18,324 bases of DNA from OMOG01 sp041485845 (GTDB taxonomy: Bacteria > Acidobacteriota > Terriglobia > Bryobacterales > Bryobacteraceae). Where the stretch lies: positions 1 through 18,324 of the forward strand of contig JBGPKH010000100.1 of assembly GCA_041485845.1 (NCBI GenBank), read 5' to 3'. This document shows, piece by piece, positions 7,857 to 14,759 of this stretch. How positions within the stretch are numbered: position 1 is the stretch's first letter; each line of letters begins with the position of its first letter. The notes under the pieces are model-generated. The model was not told where the DNA came from. It saw only the letters and a list, made by a program, of their open reading frames with translations, and did no database searches. The translations under genes and the position numbers were made by a program.

Positions 7857-8130
7857 ATGGAATCGGCTGAGCGCACCTTTCAATTTGCACGTTCCGTCTT
7901 CCACCGGAAACCTGTCCATGATCCGGGACTTCGCCGGCAGCATCGGGGAACGAGCGGGTCCCGGCGAATCGGATGTCGCCACGCTGGAGCTGGCGGTGGA
8001 TGAAGCGTGCGCCAACGTGATCGAGCACGCGTACGGGTCCGATTCCACCCGGGCCCGGCCAAAAGAACGATCTGCGCGCATGGTGAAACGTCCGAAGAAG
8101 AAGGGCCGCCAGACGCCGAGTATTCCCTAA
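7857..8130 (+). pseudogene. Frameshifted, truncated RsbW-like anti-sigma regulatory kinase
   Basis: The frame from the ATG at 7857 gives MESAERTFQF. One surplus base near 7887 then shifts to the frame reading HVPSSTGNLSMIRDFAG and continuing through SDVATLELAVDEACANVIEHAYG. This is the opening of a serine-kinase/anti-sigma factor of the GHKL ATPase type, and DEACANVIEHAY is its N-box. After about 8040 the similarity stops: the G1 and G2 ATP-lid motifs are missing and the frame runs on through a lysine/arginine-rich, unrelated tail to TAA at 8130. Family members are usually about 140 residues, so roughly half is lost. A frameshift plus truncation makes function very unlikely. Confidence 0.75.
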
Positions 8131-8205
8131 TCCTTATTAATGTGGTGACAAAGTCTTTTGCAACTCTCGTCGGATTCCTCCGTCTAATGCGATAGGAGGA
8201 CGGCT

Positions 8206-8409
8206 ATGAGCAACGCAGGAGACAGGCTAAGGCTCTGTGAGGCGGTTCTGGCCCTCATCGAGCAGAAGCGCGCCGAAACCGGCGACGAGTTTCTGGGCGC
8301 GAACATCGAGCGGGTAGTCCTCGAATCGCAATTCCGGGAACTGGAAGAAGAGATCCTGGAGAATCCGGGCGCCATCGAGCCCTGGCTGATCCGGCGCCGG
8401 CCCTCCTAG
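8206..8409 (+). CDS. Small conserved-looking hypothetical protein
   Basis: A 67-residue acidic, helix-rich protein. It has a strong ribosome site (AGGAGG, 6 nt before the ATG), which is the main reason to accept it as a gene. Features are LRLCEAVLALIEQKRAETG, a middle VLESQFRELEEEILENPG that could form a short coiled coil, and a terminal IEPWLIRRRPS. There is no signal peptide or metal-binding motif. I do not recognise the family. It sits 66 nt upstream of the beta-helix gene, but a hairpin and a separate promoter-like box lie between them, so it is probably its own transcript. Confidence 0.65.
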   Translation: MSNAGDRLRLCEAVLALIEQKRAETGDEFLGANIERVVLESQFRELEEEILENPGAIEPWLIRRRPS

Positions 8410-8462
8410 CTAGCCCGCGGCAAAGACCGCTCCTTGCGGTCGCGGCTCGGTAAGGCACTGCG

Positions 8463-8468
8463 TATAAT
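8463..8468 (+). promoter_or_regulatory. Candidate -10 box for a leaderless transcript of the beta-helix gene
   Basis: A perfect TATAAT stands 7 nt before the GTG start at 8476, so transcription would begin at or next to the start codon. No Shine-Dalgarno sequence is present between them. No convincing -35 element is seen at the usual distance; TTGCGG at 8434 is too far (23-nt spacer). Confidence 0.5.
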
Positions 8469-8475
8469 CGGATAC

Positions 8476-10011
8476 GTGAAGCTGAAGCCGATTCCTGCAA
8501 TATTACTGTTCGCTGCCGCTGTCTTCGCGTCCGAAGGTACTTCCAAGTGGGTGTACTTCGGGCCGGACCACAAGCTCCACTACCGCAGCGACGAGCGCGG
8601 CAATCGCATCATGGATTTCTCCTATGCCGGGTACCAAGGCGGCGGCGTGCAGTTGCCGTCCGTCGCGGCGGCGAAGGCGCTCAGTCCCGCCGCGGGCGAC
8701 AACACCCCGCAAATCCAGGCAGCCATCGACGCGGTGTCCAGGCTTTCGCCCGATTCCCAGGGCTTCCGCGGCGCAGTCCTCTTGAGGCCCGGTTCGTACG
8801 ACGTCGCGGGCACAGTCACCATCGCGGCCAGCGGCGTGGTCCTGCGCGGCAGCGGCTCGGGGGACGACGGCGCCACCATCCAACTGACCGGATCGCCCCA
8901 CCGCTTCCTGGAGATTCGCGGCTCCGGCACTTGGGACGCGACTGCCGATTCGGCGCGCATCACCGATTCCTACGTGCCCTCGGGCGCGGAGTCGTTCCAC
9001 GTGGACAAGGCCGCCGGCTTCAAAGTGGGCGACACCGTCCTCGTGCGGCGTCCCGTGACCGAAGCGTGGATCCACTTTATGCACATGGACACGCTGGTGC
9101 GCGACGGCAAGCAGCAGACCTGGCTCAAGGCCGGCAGCTTCATTCGAACCGACCGCGTGATCCGATCCATCTCGGGCAACCAGTTCACCCTGGACGTTCC
9201 GCTCAGCGACTCCATCGATTCCCAGTTTCTCAATCCGCCCGGCGCGACGGTCGTGCCGTACACGTTCCCCGGACGGATCTCGCAGGCAGGCGTCGAGAAC
9301 CTGCGGATCGCGGCGCCCACGCAGGACGTTCCCATCACCGGCAAGCAGTACACCGCGCTCCTGATGGACGCCGTCATCGACGGATGGGCCAAGGACATCG
9401 CCATTCAGGAAACGCAGAACGGAATCGTGGTGGGCGCTTCCGCCAGGCGCGTGACTCTCGACTCAGTGCGCATCGCCCACAGCGTGCCGCACACGGGCGC
9501 CGCCGCTCCCGCCGACTTCTCGCTATCGGGGACCCAGATCTTCGTCAATCGCTGCTCCGTTCGCGGCGAAGGCACCTGGCCCATCGTGACCCAGGCTTCG
9601 GTGACCGGGCCGATCGTGGTCCTGAACTTCTCGAGCGACGAACGCGGAGTCGCCCCGCACCAGCGCTGGACGACGGGCCTGCTGGTAGACAGCTCGAATT
9701 TGTCGGACTCCGCCGAACGGACGCCGGGGATCGCGTTTTCCAACCGCAAGACCGCGGGCTCGGGTCACGGCTGGGACATCGGCTGGGCCGTGGCGTGGAA
9801 CGTTACCTCGCCGTTCCTGCTGGTACAGCAGCCACCCGGCGCTATGAACTGGTGCATCGGCTGTACCGGCAAGGCGGTCAGTTCCGACATGCCTTCGGGT
9901 ATTTTCGATTCCCAAAATGTCCCGGTGGCGCCCGCCAGCCTGTACCTCGAGCAGTTGCGCGAGCGGCTGGGCGGCCGCGCGCCGGTGAATATTGGTTACA
10001 CTATGCGGTGA
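8476..10011 (+). CDS. Secreted right-handed beta-helix (pectate-lyase-like) protein
   Basis: A 511-residue secreted protein. The start is taken as GTG 8476, which places the signal peptide (KLKPIPAILLFAAAVFASEG) right at the N-terminus; a TTG at 8434 would add 14 residues ahead of it. The mature protein begins with WVYFGPDHKLHYRSDERGN and then DFSYAGYQGGG, a pattern shared by acidobacterial and planctomycete proteins with a pectate-lyase-like beta-helix. DNTPQIQAAIDAVS and GAVLLRPGSYDVAGTVTI are the typical N-terminal cap and first coils, followed by many short hydrophobic repeats (for example GVVLRGSGSGDDGATIQL). The likely role is binding or cleaving polysaccharide outside the cell or in the periplasm; the catalytic residues cannot be assigned. 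Its TGA overlaps the next ATG by one base. Confidence 0.8.
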   Translation: MKLKPIPAILLFAAAVFASEGTSKWVYFGPDHKLHYRSDERGNRIMDFSYAGYQGGGVQLPSVAAAKALSPAAGDNTPQIQAAIDAVSRLSPDSQGFRGAVLLRPGSYDVAGTVTIAASGVVLRGSGSGDDGATIQLTGSPHRFLEIRGSGTWDATADSARITDSYVPSGAESFHVDKAAGFKVGDTVLVRRPVTEAWIHFMHMDTLVRDGKQQTWLKAGSFIRTDRVIRSISGNQFTLDVPLSDSIDSQFLNPPGATVVPYTFPGRISQAGVENLRIAAPTQDVPITGKQYTALLMDAVIDGWAKDIAIQETQNGIVVGASARRVTLDSVRIAHSVPHTGAAAPADFSLSGTQIFVNRCSVRGEGTWPIVTQASVTGPIVVLNFSSDERGVAPHQRWTTGLLVDSSNLSDSAERTPGIAFSNRKTAGSGHGWDIGWAVAWNVTSPFLLVQQPPGAMNWCIGCTGKAVSSDMPSGIFDSQNVPVAPASLYLEQLRERLGGRAPVNIGYTMR

Positions 10012-10925
10012 TGAAATCACTGTTCGCCGCACTGACCCTCGCAGCCGCGTTGCTGGCTCAACCCGCGAAGAATCCGTTCCTCGGACGATGGGACCTTACC
10101 GTGACCTCACCCAGGGGCACGGCCAACCAATGGATGGAAATCGTCGAAAAGGACGGAAAACTGGATGGCCGAATCCAGCCTGGTGGAGGGGCCGTTCGCC
10201 CCATCGTCGCCGCCAAGATGGACGGGTCGCATCTGATCGTCACCGTCACCGCGGCCGGCAAAGGGCCGGAGACCGCCTGGGACCTGACCGCCGAGGGCGA
10301 CAAGATCTCGGGCGTCCAGAAGCGCGGCGACACTTCGGACACGCAGATCGCCGGCATGCGCGCGCCCGAGCTGAAGCGTCCCATGCCCAAGGCGTGGAGT
10401 AATCCGGAAGCGCTATTCAACGGCAAGGACCTCACCGGGTGGGAGCCGGTGAACAACCCGGACCGCAGCAAGTGGGTGGTCGAGGAGGGCGCGCTGTTCA
10501 ATCAGGATCGCGGCTCGAATATCAAGACCACGCGGAAATTCGACGACTTCAAACTGCACGTCGAAGTCAATTGCCCCGAGCATTGCAACAGCGGAATCTA
10601 CCTGCGCGGCCGTTACGAGATCCAGGTGGGCACGGAAGGCGGGACGCAGCCGAGCCACGAGATGGGCGCGGTGTACGGCTACTACCCCGCGGCGACCCCG
10701 ATGCCGCTCGGCTCGGGCGACTGGCAGATGTTCGACATCACGCTGGTCGGGCGCACCGTGACGGTGGTGCGCAACGGCACGAAGATCCATGACAACCAGG
10801 AAATGCCGGGCATCACCGGCGGCGCTCTCGACAGCCGCGAGGGCGAACCCGGCCCAATCTTCCTCCAGGGCGATCACGACGGCGGAATGAAGTACCGCAA
10901 CATCACCATCTCGGTACCCAAATGA
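10011..10925 (+). CDS. Secreted DUF1080 (3-keto-disaccharide hydrolase-like) protein
   Basis: A 304-residue secreted protein with a signal peptide (MKSLFAALTLAAALLAQ). Residues about 22-115 form a small beta-rich domain (FLGRWDLTVTSPRG, then DGKLDGRI), and residues about 127-304 form the DUF1080 domain, a concanavalin-like beta-sandwich. Domain marks are ALFNGKDLTGWE, WVVEEGALFNQDRGSNIKTT, FDDFKLHVEVNCPEHCNSG, YLRGRYEIQV and the closing PIFLQGDHDGGMKYRNITI. Some family members hydrolyse 3-keto-glycosides; others have no assigned activity. The gene overlaps the beta-helix gene by one base (TGATG) and the next gene by four (ATGA), so it is the middle of a translationally coupled operon, plausibly for extracellular carbohydrate use. 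Its frame remains open far upstream, but that is an artefact of GC-rich sequence. Confidence 0.92.
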   Translation: MKSLFAALTLAAALLAQPAKNPFLGRWDLTVTSPRGTANQWMEIVEKDGKLDGRIQPGGGAVRPIVAAKMDGSHLIVTVTAAGKGPETAWDLTAEGDKISGVQKRGDTSDTQIAGMRAPELKRPMPKAWSNPEALFNGKDLTGWEPVNNPDRSKWVVEEGALFNQDRGSNIKTTRKFDDFKLHVEVNCPEHCNSGIYLRGRYEIQVGTEGGTQPSHEMGAVYGYYPAATPMPLGSGDWQMFDITLVGRTVTVVRNGTKIHDNQEMPGITGGALDSREGEPGPIFLQGDHDGGMKYRNITISVPK

Positions 10926-11350
10926 GCGACATCATTTCCGAATACCAGCGCTGGAAACAGCAGGGCGAAGACCTGCGCGCAAAAGCCAAGCATGCGATGG
11001 AGACGCGATTCCGGGAACTGCTCTCGGCAGCGGTGCAGATCGCCGAAGAGTATCGCGCGGATTTCGGCGGTTCGCTGAAGCCCCCGCCACCAGTCACGTC
11101 CTTCCGCTACAAGGCTTCCGCGAAATCGACGGTCAAGAAAGCGGCCAAGCCCAAGCCTGCGCCGGCCGCGGCCCCGAAAGTGGAGCCTCCGGCGGCGAAG
11201 CCCAATAAGAACGTCGCGGGGCTTCAGAAACGGCTGGCCACGGCGAAGAAAAAGGTCGAAGAAGCCAAGGCGGCCGGTACACCTACGCGGGCCCTGGAAG
11301 ACAAGATCTACGAGCTCGAAGACGACCTGCGTCTGGCGGGGCAGGGGTAA
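10922..11350 (+). CDS. Basic hypothetical protein with Lys/Pro/Ala linker and coiled coil
   Basis: A 142-residue protein whose ATG overlaps the preceding stop (ATGA), so it is coupled to the DUF1080 gene. Residues 1-50 look helical (EYQRWKQQGEDLRAKAK). Residues about 65-97 are a low-complexity lysine, alanine and proline linker of the histone-tail kind. Residues about 98-140 form a charged helix (LQKRLATAKKKVEEAKAA). There is no signal peptide, which makes it the odd cytoplasmic member of an operon of secreted proteins. The basic linker could suggest nucleic-acid binding, but no known DNA-binding fold is visible and I do not recognise the family. Confidence 0.7.
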   Translation: MSDIISEYQRWKQQGEDLRAKAKHAMETRFRELLSAAVQIAEEYRADFGGSLKPPPPVTSFRYKASAKSTVKKAAKPKPAPAAAPKVEPPAAKPNKNVAGLQKRLATAKKKVEEAKAAGTPTRALEDKIYELEDDLRLAGQG

Positions 11351-11532
11351 GAAGAAACTCTTGCATCGCGCCGGGACGCCTCCCAGGGCTATCGTCGGTT
11401 CAGGAGACCTTCTCGATGCATGACAAAGCTGAAAAAATCGCCCCGGCCCCACCATAGAGCCCCCCACTCAGCCGCGACCACGCGCGGGCCGTCGTGCCTG
11501 GCGGTCGTGCCGGAGCGCCATCGGCTGGGAGT

Positions 11533-12009
11533 CTACGCCGCTTTGGCGATCTGGCGGTACTCCTCTTCCGACTTCGCCGGCAGCAGGACCCAAAGCGAGT
11601 AGATGCCCAATGCCGTACCGAAGGGCATGTCGATCAGGTTGAAGCAGCCCAGGACGATCGCGAGCATGCGCGCCCACGGCTGCCGGTCGAGCAAGCCCCA
11701 TCCAGTGAGAATTCCGAGCGCGGCTGAGCCCAGGATAATCACGCCCGCGACCCGCAATATGCCGTGTACGAAGAATGGGACCTCAGGAGGAAGAAAGCCC
11801 ATGGTTCCATGACGGAACATGGACACGAGGAAGATACCAGGGATCAGTCGGAAGGCGGAAAGCGCCAGCCAGAGGATGCCCAGAAGGCGTATGTGTCCGC
11901 CGATCCGGCTTGCCACCGGCATCAACGGCACCACCCCGGCGGCCTTGCCGCAGGCTGGACAGAATCGCTGGGATTCCGAGAGACTGGCGCCGCAACGATC
12001 GCAAAACAT
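11533..12009 (-). CDS. Zinc-ribbon membrane protein
   Basis: A 158-residue protein. The first 25 residues are a zinc ribbon (FCDRCGASLSESQRFCPACG, four cysteines in two CxxC pairs). About four hydrophobic segments follow (around residues 45-65, 80-105, 110-130 and 130-150). A clear GGGAGG lies about 8 nt before the ATG at 12009, so the longer frame extending to 12528 is rejected. Proteins of this layout are frequent in Acidobacteria and have no known function. It follows the LolA-like gene after 56 nt in the same direction and may be co-transcribed with it. Confidence 0.8.
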   Translation of the reverse strand: MFCDRCGASLSESQRFCPACGKAAGVVPLMPVASRIGGHIRLLGILWLALSAFRLIPGIFLVSMFRHGTMGFLPPEVPFFVHGILRVAGVIILGSAALGILTGWGLLDRQPWARMLAIVLGCFNLIDMPFGTALGIYSLWVLLPAKSEEEYRQIAKAA

Positions 12010-12065
12010 CGATCCACCTCCCGACCGCTCAGGTTGAGATACGAGGGGAGCGCTCGATTTGTTCC

Positions 12066-12839
12066 TTACTGCGCGGGCTTCTTCAGCAGCGCCTTGATGT
12101 CGTCCGGCAGATCGAACTTCCCTGTCGGAATCTCGGCGTTGTATTCCACCTTTTCCACGGTCATAGTGAGCTCCCGGCCGGCCACTTGCGCGACCACTTT
12201 GTGCGGCACCAGGATGTCGCCTTCTTTGCGATAGTCGCTGAAGGTCGAAACCGCCTCGAGTTCGCCCATGGGACTCTTCGAAACCATGATGTTCTTCAGC
12301 AGCAGGTTGGATTGCTTGTCGTACCACCGGGTCATCTTTTTGCCGGCCTTGGACGTGACCACGACCTTGTAGCAGTCCTTTCCGTCCACGGCTTCCACGG
12401 CGACGGTTTCCGCGCTTTTGAAGATGTCCCGCCAGTGCGCCTCTGCGTTGAACTGCCCTTCGAGCAGGGCCTCGGCCTTTTCGTCCCCCTCTTTCACGCG
12501 CGGCCCCTGGATGGCCGACGATGCCCAAGCTACCTCGCCGTTGACTCCATCCAGAATCTTGCCGATACCTTGCAGGGTGAACTCCGCCACGCGCTTGTCG
12601 GGCTCGGCCGAATAGGCCACCAGCTTGCCTTTGAGACCCATGGCGGCGAATTCCATGGTCCCGGTGGAGATCTCATTGTGAAGCTTGGCATAGGCGGCCT
12701 TGCCGCCGGTTGCTTCAATGTACTTATCGAGGATGGTCTCGCCCTTCGGCAGATTGTCGGCTGCCGCCAGCGCGCCGGCCGCGGCGAACAGCGCGGTCAT
12801 GCCAATCCAGGTACTCCGTCTCACCGACAGATATTTCAT
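12066..12839 (-). CDS. Exported LolA-like / outer-membrane lipoprotein-sorting-type protein
   Basis: A 257-residue exported protein. It has a signal peptide (MKYLSVRRSTWIGMTALFAA, cleavage near ALAAA-DN) and then a beta-rich domain beginning ILDKYIEATGGKAAYAKL, typical of exported acidobacterial proteins related to LolA and to the outer-membrane lipoprotein-sorting family. Later marks are TRWYDKQSNLLLKN, FSDYRKEGDILVPHKVV and the closing IPTGKFDLPDDIKAL. There is no lipobox cysteine. Such domains bind lipid or lipoprotein in a half-barrel, but the cargo here is unknown. The start at 12839 has GAGGA just upstream, which overlaps the stop of the protease gene, only 8 nt away, so the two genes form one operon. 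Confidence 0.8.
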   Translation of the reverse strand: MKYLSVRRSTWIGMTALFAAAGALAAADNLPKGETILDKYIEATGGKAAYAKLHNEISTGTMEFAAMGLKGKLVAYSAEPDKRVAEFTLQGIGKILDGVNGEVAWASSAIQGPRVKEGDEKAEALLEGQFNAEAHWRDIFKSAETVAVEAVDGKDCYKVVVTSKAGKKMTRWYDKQSNLLLKNIMVSKSPMGELEAVSTFSDYRKEGDILVPHKVVAQVAGRELTMTVEKVEYNAEIPTGKFDLPDDIKALLKKPAQ

Positions 12840-12847
12840 GATGTTCC

Positions 12848-14161
12848 TCACTTGTTCTGCTTCTGAATCCAATCCAGCGCGGCTTCCAGGACTGAGTCCT
12901 GGCCTTCGAGCAACTGATGCCGCGTCAGGCGCACTTCCTCATCGGGGATCACACCGATTCCTTCGAGCGGCTTGCCGCCCTGGGAGACGTAGTTGGCGAT
13001 GGCGTACTGAAATCCGTCGCCGTTGGGCAGCCTGGTGACGATCGAAGGCAGGGCCGCGCCGGCCGTGCGCGTGCCGAAAACACGCGCGCGCCTGACATCT
13101 TTCAGGCCGCCCGCGAAGATCTCCGCGGTGGATGCGGAACAGCCGTCCACCAGGACCGCCAGCGGACCGCGAAACGGCTGGGGCCGCGGAAAAACGACGA
13201 ACTTGAGAGTGGTTCCGCGCAGATACTCGGTGCCCAATTGCAGGCCCGATTGATCGATGAACCAGCCCGCCACGCCCATGGCAAGCCCGCCGATACCGCC
13301 CGGGTTGCCGCGCACATCGATGACAAAGCCGGAGCAATCCCGGCAGCCCTTCACGGATTCTTCCACGGTCTTCGTGAGGGTCTCGGGATCCATGAACTGG
13401 TTGAAGCGCACATAGGCGACGTCGGGCCGCACCTTGCGCCACTCCGCCCAGAAGTAGTCGCCGGGGAAATTGCCCAGCGACGCGATGCGGCCGCGCGGCT
13501 GGGTGCGCTCCAGGTTGAGCGAGACGGCCTGATCGCGGCCGTCCAGAAAATCGAGCTGCACGGTGCTGCCGGACTTCCCTTGCAGACGCGAGAGGACGGA
13601 TCGCGTGAGGCGGATGTCGAGCAGTGTCGAAGTGCTGAACTGCTCGCGGATGCCGGCAAGCACCGGCGCCATTTCGCGCGCGTTGACGCGCACGATCTCC
13701 CATCCCGCTTTGACCCCGCGGGAGGCCGCGGGCGATCCCGGCTCGACGGATGTCACCACCGCGTGACCTTCGAGAACGCGCAGGTCGATACCCGGATTTC
13801 CGCTCCGCGAACCGCCGCCGGAGCCTTTGCCGCCGGATGAATCGGGCGTGTCCAGTTCCTTGTACAGATCTCCGGGAAACACGCCGAAGTGGGTCTGATG
13901 CAACCGGTCCAGCATGGAAGTCATGATCTGGCGGGCCTGACTCATGGTGGTGGCGGCCTCGATATTAGGGCGCAACTCGTCGTGGACCGCCTGCCAATCG
14001 AGGCCGCCCATCTGGGGGTCCCAGTGGTTATCGAGAACGGTCTTCCAGACGGTTTCGAAGGACTCGATATTCGACTGGCGCTCGCTGGGCGTCAGGCTCT
14101 GTCCGGCGGCCAACCCGGCGAACACGGTGGTCAGAACGAACAGCCCGAGGCGGCGCGGCAT
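12848..14161 (-). CDS. Exported S41-family (C-terminal processing) peptidase-like protein
   Basis: A 437-residue exported protein with a signal peptide (MPRRLGLFVLTTVFAGLAAG). Residues about 30-110 are an N-terminal helical domain, and a Ser/Gly-rich linker around residues 115-130 leads to a PDZ domain (about 130-210, GHAVVTSVEPGSPAASRGV). The S41 core follows, with FVIDVRGNPGGIGG and the active-site block DGCSASTAEIFAGGLKD. The expected nucleophile S344 is present. The position of the catalytic lysine of Prc/CtpA-type enzymes is alanine (about A369, in GTRTAGAALPS), as in many S41 relatives; these may use another base or be inactive. I chose ATG 14161 because the signal peptide starts there and a TATAAT lies 6 nt upstream; the frame extending to 14410 has no such support. 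Confidence 0.88.
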   Translation of the reverse strand: MPRRLGLFVLTTVFAGLAAGQSLTPSERQSNIESFETVWKTVLDNHWDPQMGGLDWQAVHDELRPNIEAATTMSQARQIMTSMLDRLHQTHFGVFPGDLYKELDTPDSSGGKGSGGGSRSGNPGIDLRVLEGHAVVTSVEPGSPAASRGVKAGWEIVRVNAREMAPVLAGIREQFSTSTLLDIRLTRSVLSRLQGKSGSTVQLDFLDGRDQAVSLNLERTQPRGRIASLGNFPGDYFWAEWRKVRPDVAYVRFNQFMDPETLTKTVEESVKGCRDCSGFVIDVRGNPGGIGGLAMGVAGWFIDQSGLQLGTEYLRGTTLKFVVFPRPQPFRGPLAVLVDGCSASTAEIFAGGLKDVRRARVFGTRTAGAALPSIVTRLPNGDGFQYAIANYVSQGGKPLEGIGVIPDEEVRLTRHQLLEGQDSVLEAALDWIQKQNK

Positions 14162-14167
14162 AGGTAG

Positions 14168-14173
14168 ATTATA
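14168..14173 (-). promoter_or_regulatory. Candidate -10 box for a leaderless transcript of the S41 gene
   Basis: A perfect TATAAT on the minus strand ends 6 nt before the ATG at 14161, which would put the transcription start at the A of the start codon. No Shine-Dalgarno is present. No good -35 hexamer is seen upstream. The box lies in the 34-nt gap between this gene and the divergent Uma2 gene. Confidence 0.5.
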
Positions 14174-14195
14174 GCGGCTCGGCGAAGGGGGTATC

Positions 14196-14750
14196 ATGAT
14201 ATCTATGGGTGCGGTCACCACCAACCTGATGAGCCTCGAGGAGTTTGAGCGCCTCGATACTACGGACCAGGTCGAGTTGCTCAAGGGAGAATTGATTCGG
14301 ATGCCGCCCGCGCAATATGACCATGACGAGAGTGCCGAGCGTCTTTTCCTTCTGCTGAATACCGCCTTGGATCGTCTACCGGAGTCCAGTCCCGATTCCC
14401 CCATTGGCAAAGTCCACCACGAAAGGGGTTACCTGTTTCCGGGCCATCCGCCCTCCTGGCTAAAGCCTGATGTGAGCATTTCACACCCAGGGCAACTGCA
14501 CCGCCGCTATTATGAAGGCGTGCCGCTGATGGTATTCGAGATCGTCTCGGAGTACGACCGGGCGAAGGATCTGGAAGCCAAGGTCGCCGAGTACCTGGCG
14601 AATGGCGCCGCGGAAGTTTGGGTCATTTACCCTAGCAAGCGGCACGCATGGGTCTATCACAGCGCGACGCGCGCGGCCATCCTGGAAACGAAATCCGTCC
14701 ACAGTGACTTGCTGCCCGGGATCGAGATTCCGTTCACCGAATTCCTGTAA
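14196..14750 (+). CDS. Uma2-family (DUF820) PD-(D/E)XK-like protein, second copy
   Basis: A 184-residue Uma2-family protein, clearly different from the one at 3552-4160. Family blocks are MSLEEFERLDTTDQVELLKG, LIRMPP, WLKPDVSISHP (acidic residue), GVPLMVFEIVSEYDRAKDLE (acidic residue), KVAEYLANGAAEVWVIYP and ILPG-like LLPGIEIPFTEFL at the end. The putative catalytic acidic residues and lysine are present. The ATG at 14196 has AAGGGGG 4-5 nt upstream; an in-frame ATG three codons later is possible. It diverges from the S41 gene and converges with the histidine kinase gene (9 nt between the ends). The function of the family is not established. Confidence 0.87.
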   Translation: MISMGAVTTNLMSLEEFERLDTTDQVELLKGELIRMPPAQYDHDESAERLFLLLNTALDRLPESSPDSPIGKVHHERGYLFPGHPPSWLKPDVSISHPGQLHRRYYEGVPLMVFEIVSEYDRAKDLEAKVAEYLANGAAEVWVIYPSKRHAWVYHSATRAAILETKSVHSDLLPGIEIPFTEFL

Positions 14751-14759
14751 TCACATTAA

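Noticed and set aside
8425..8441. GACCGC/GCGGTC hairpin as a terminator of the 8206 gene
   Set aside because: The stem is only 6 bp and no run of T follows, so a Rho-independent terminator is not supported.
8547..10010. A 488-codon extension in frame with the DUF1080 gene, running under the beta-helix gene
   Set aside because: The extension is rich in arginine and proline and has no domain. The real start at 10011 has a signal peptide and a stop/start overlap with the upstream gene; the long open frame is a by-product of high GC.
12010..12528. A long N-terminal extension of the zinc-ribbon protein
   Set aside because: It is arginine/glycine-rich, antisense-like reading of the LolA-like gene. 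A strong ribosome site sits just before the ATG at 12009.
14162..14410. A longer start for the S41 gene
   Set aside because: It would place about 80 unlikely residues before a clear signal peptide and overlap the divergent Uma2 gene.
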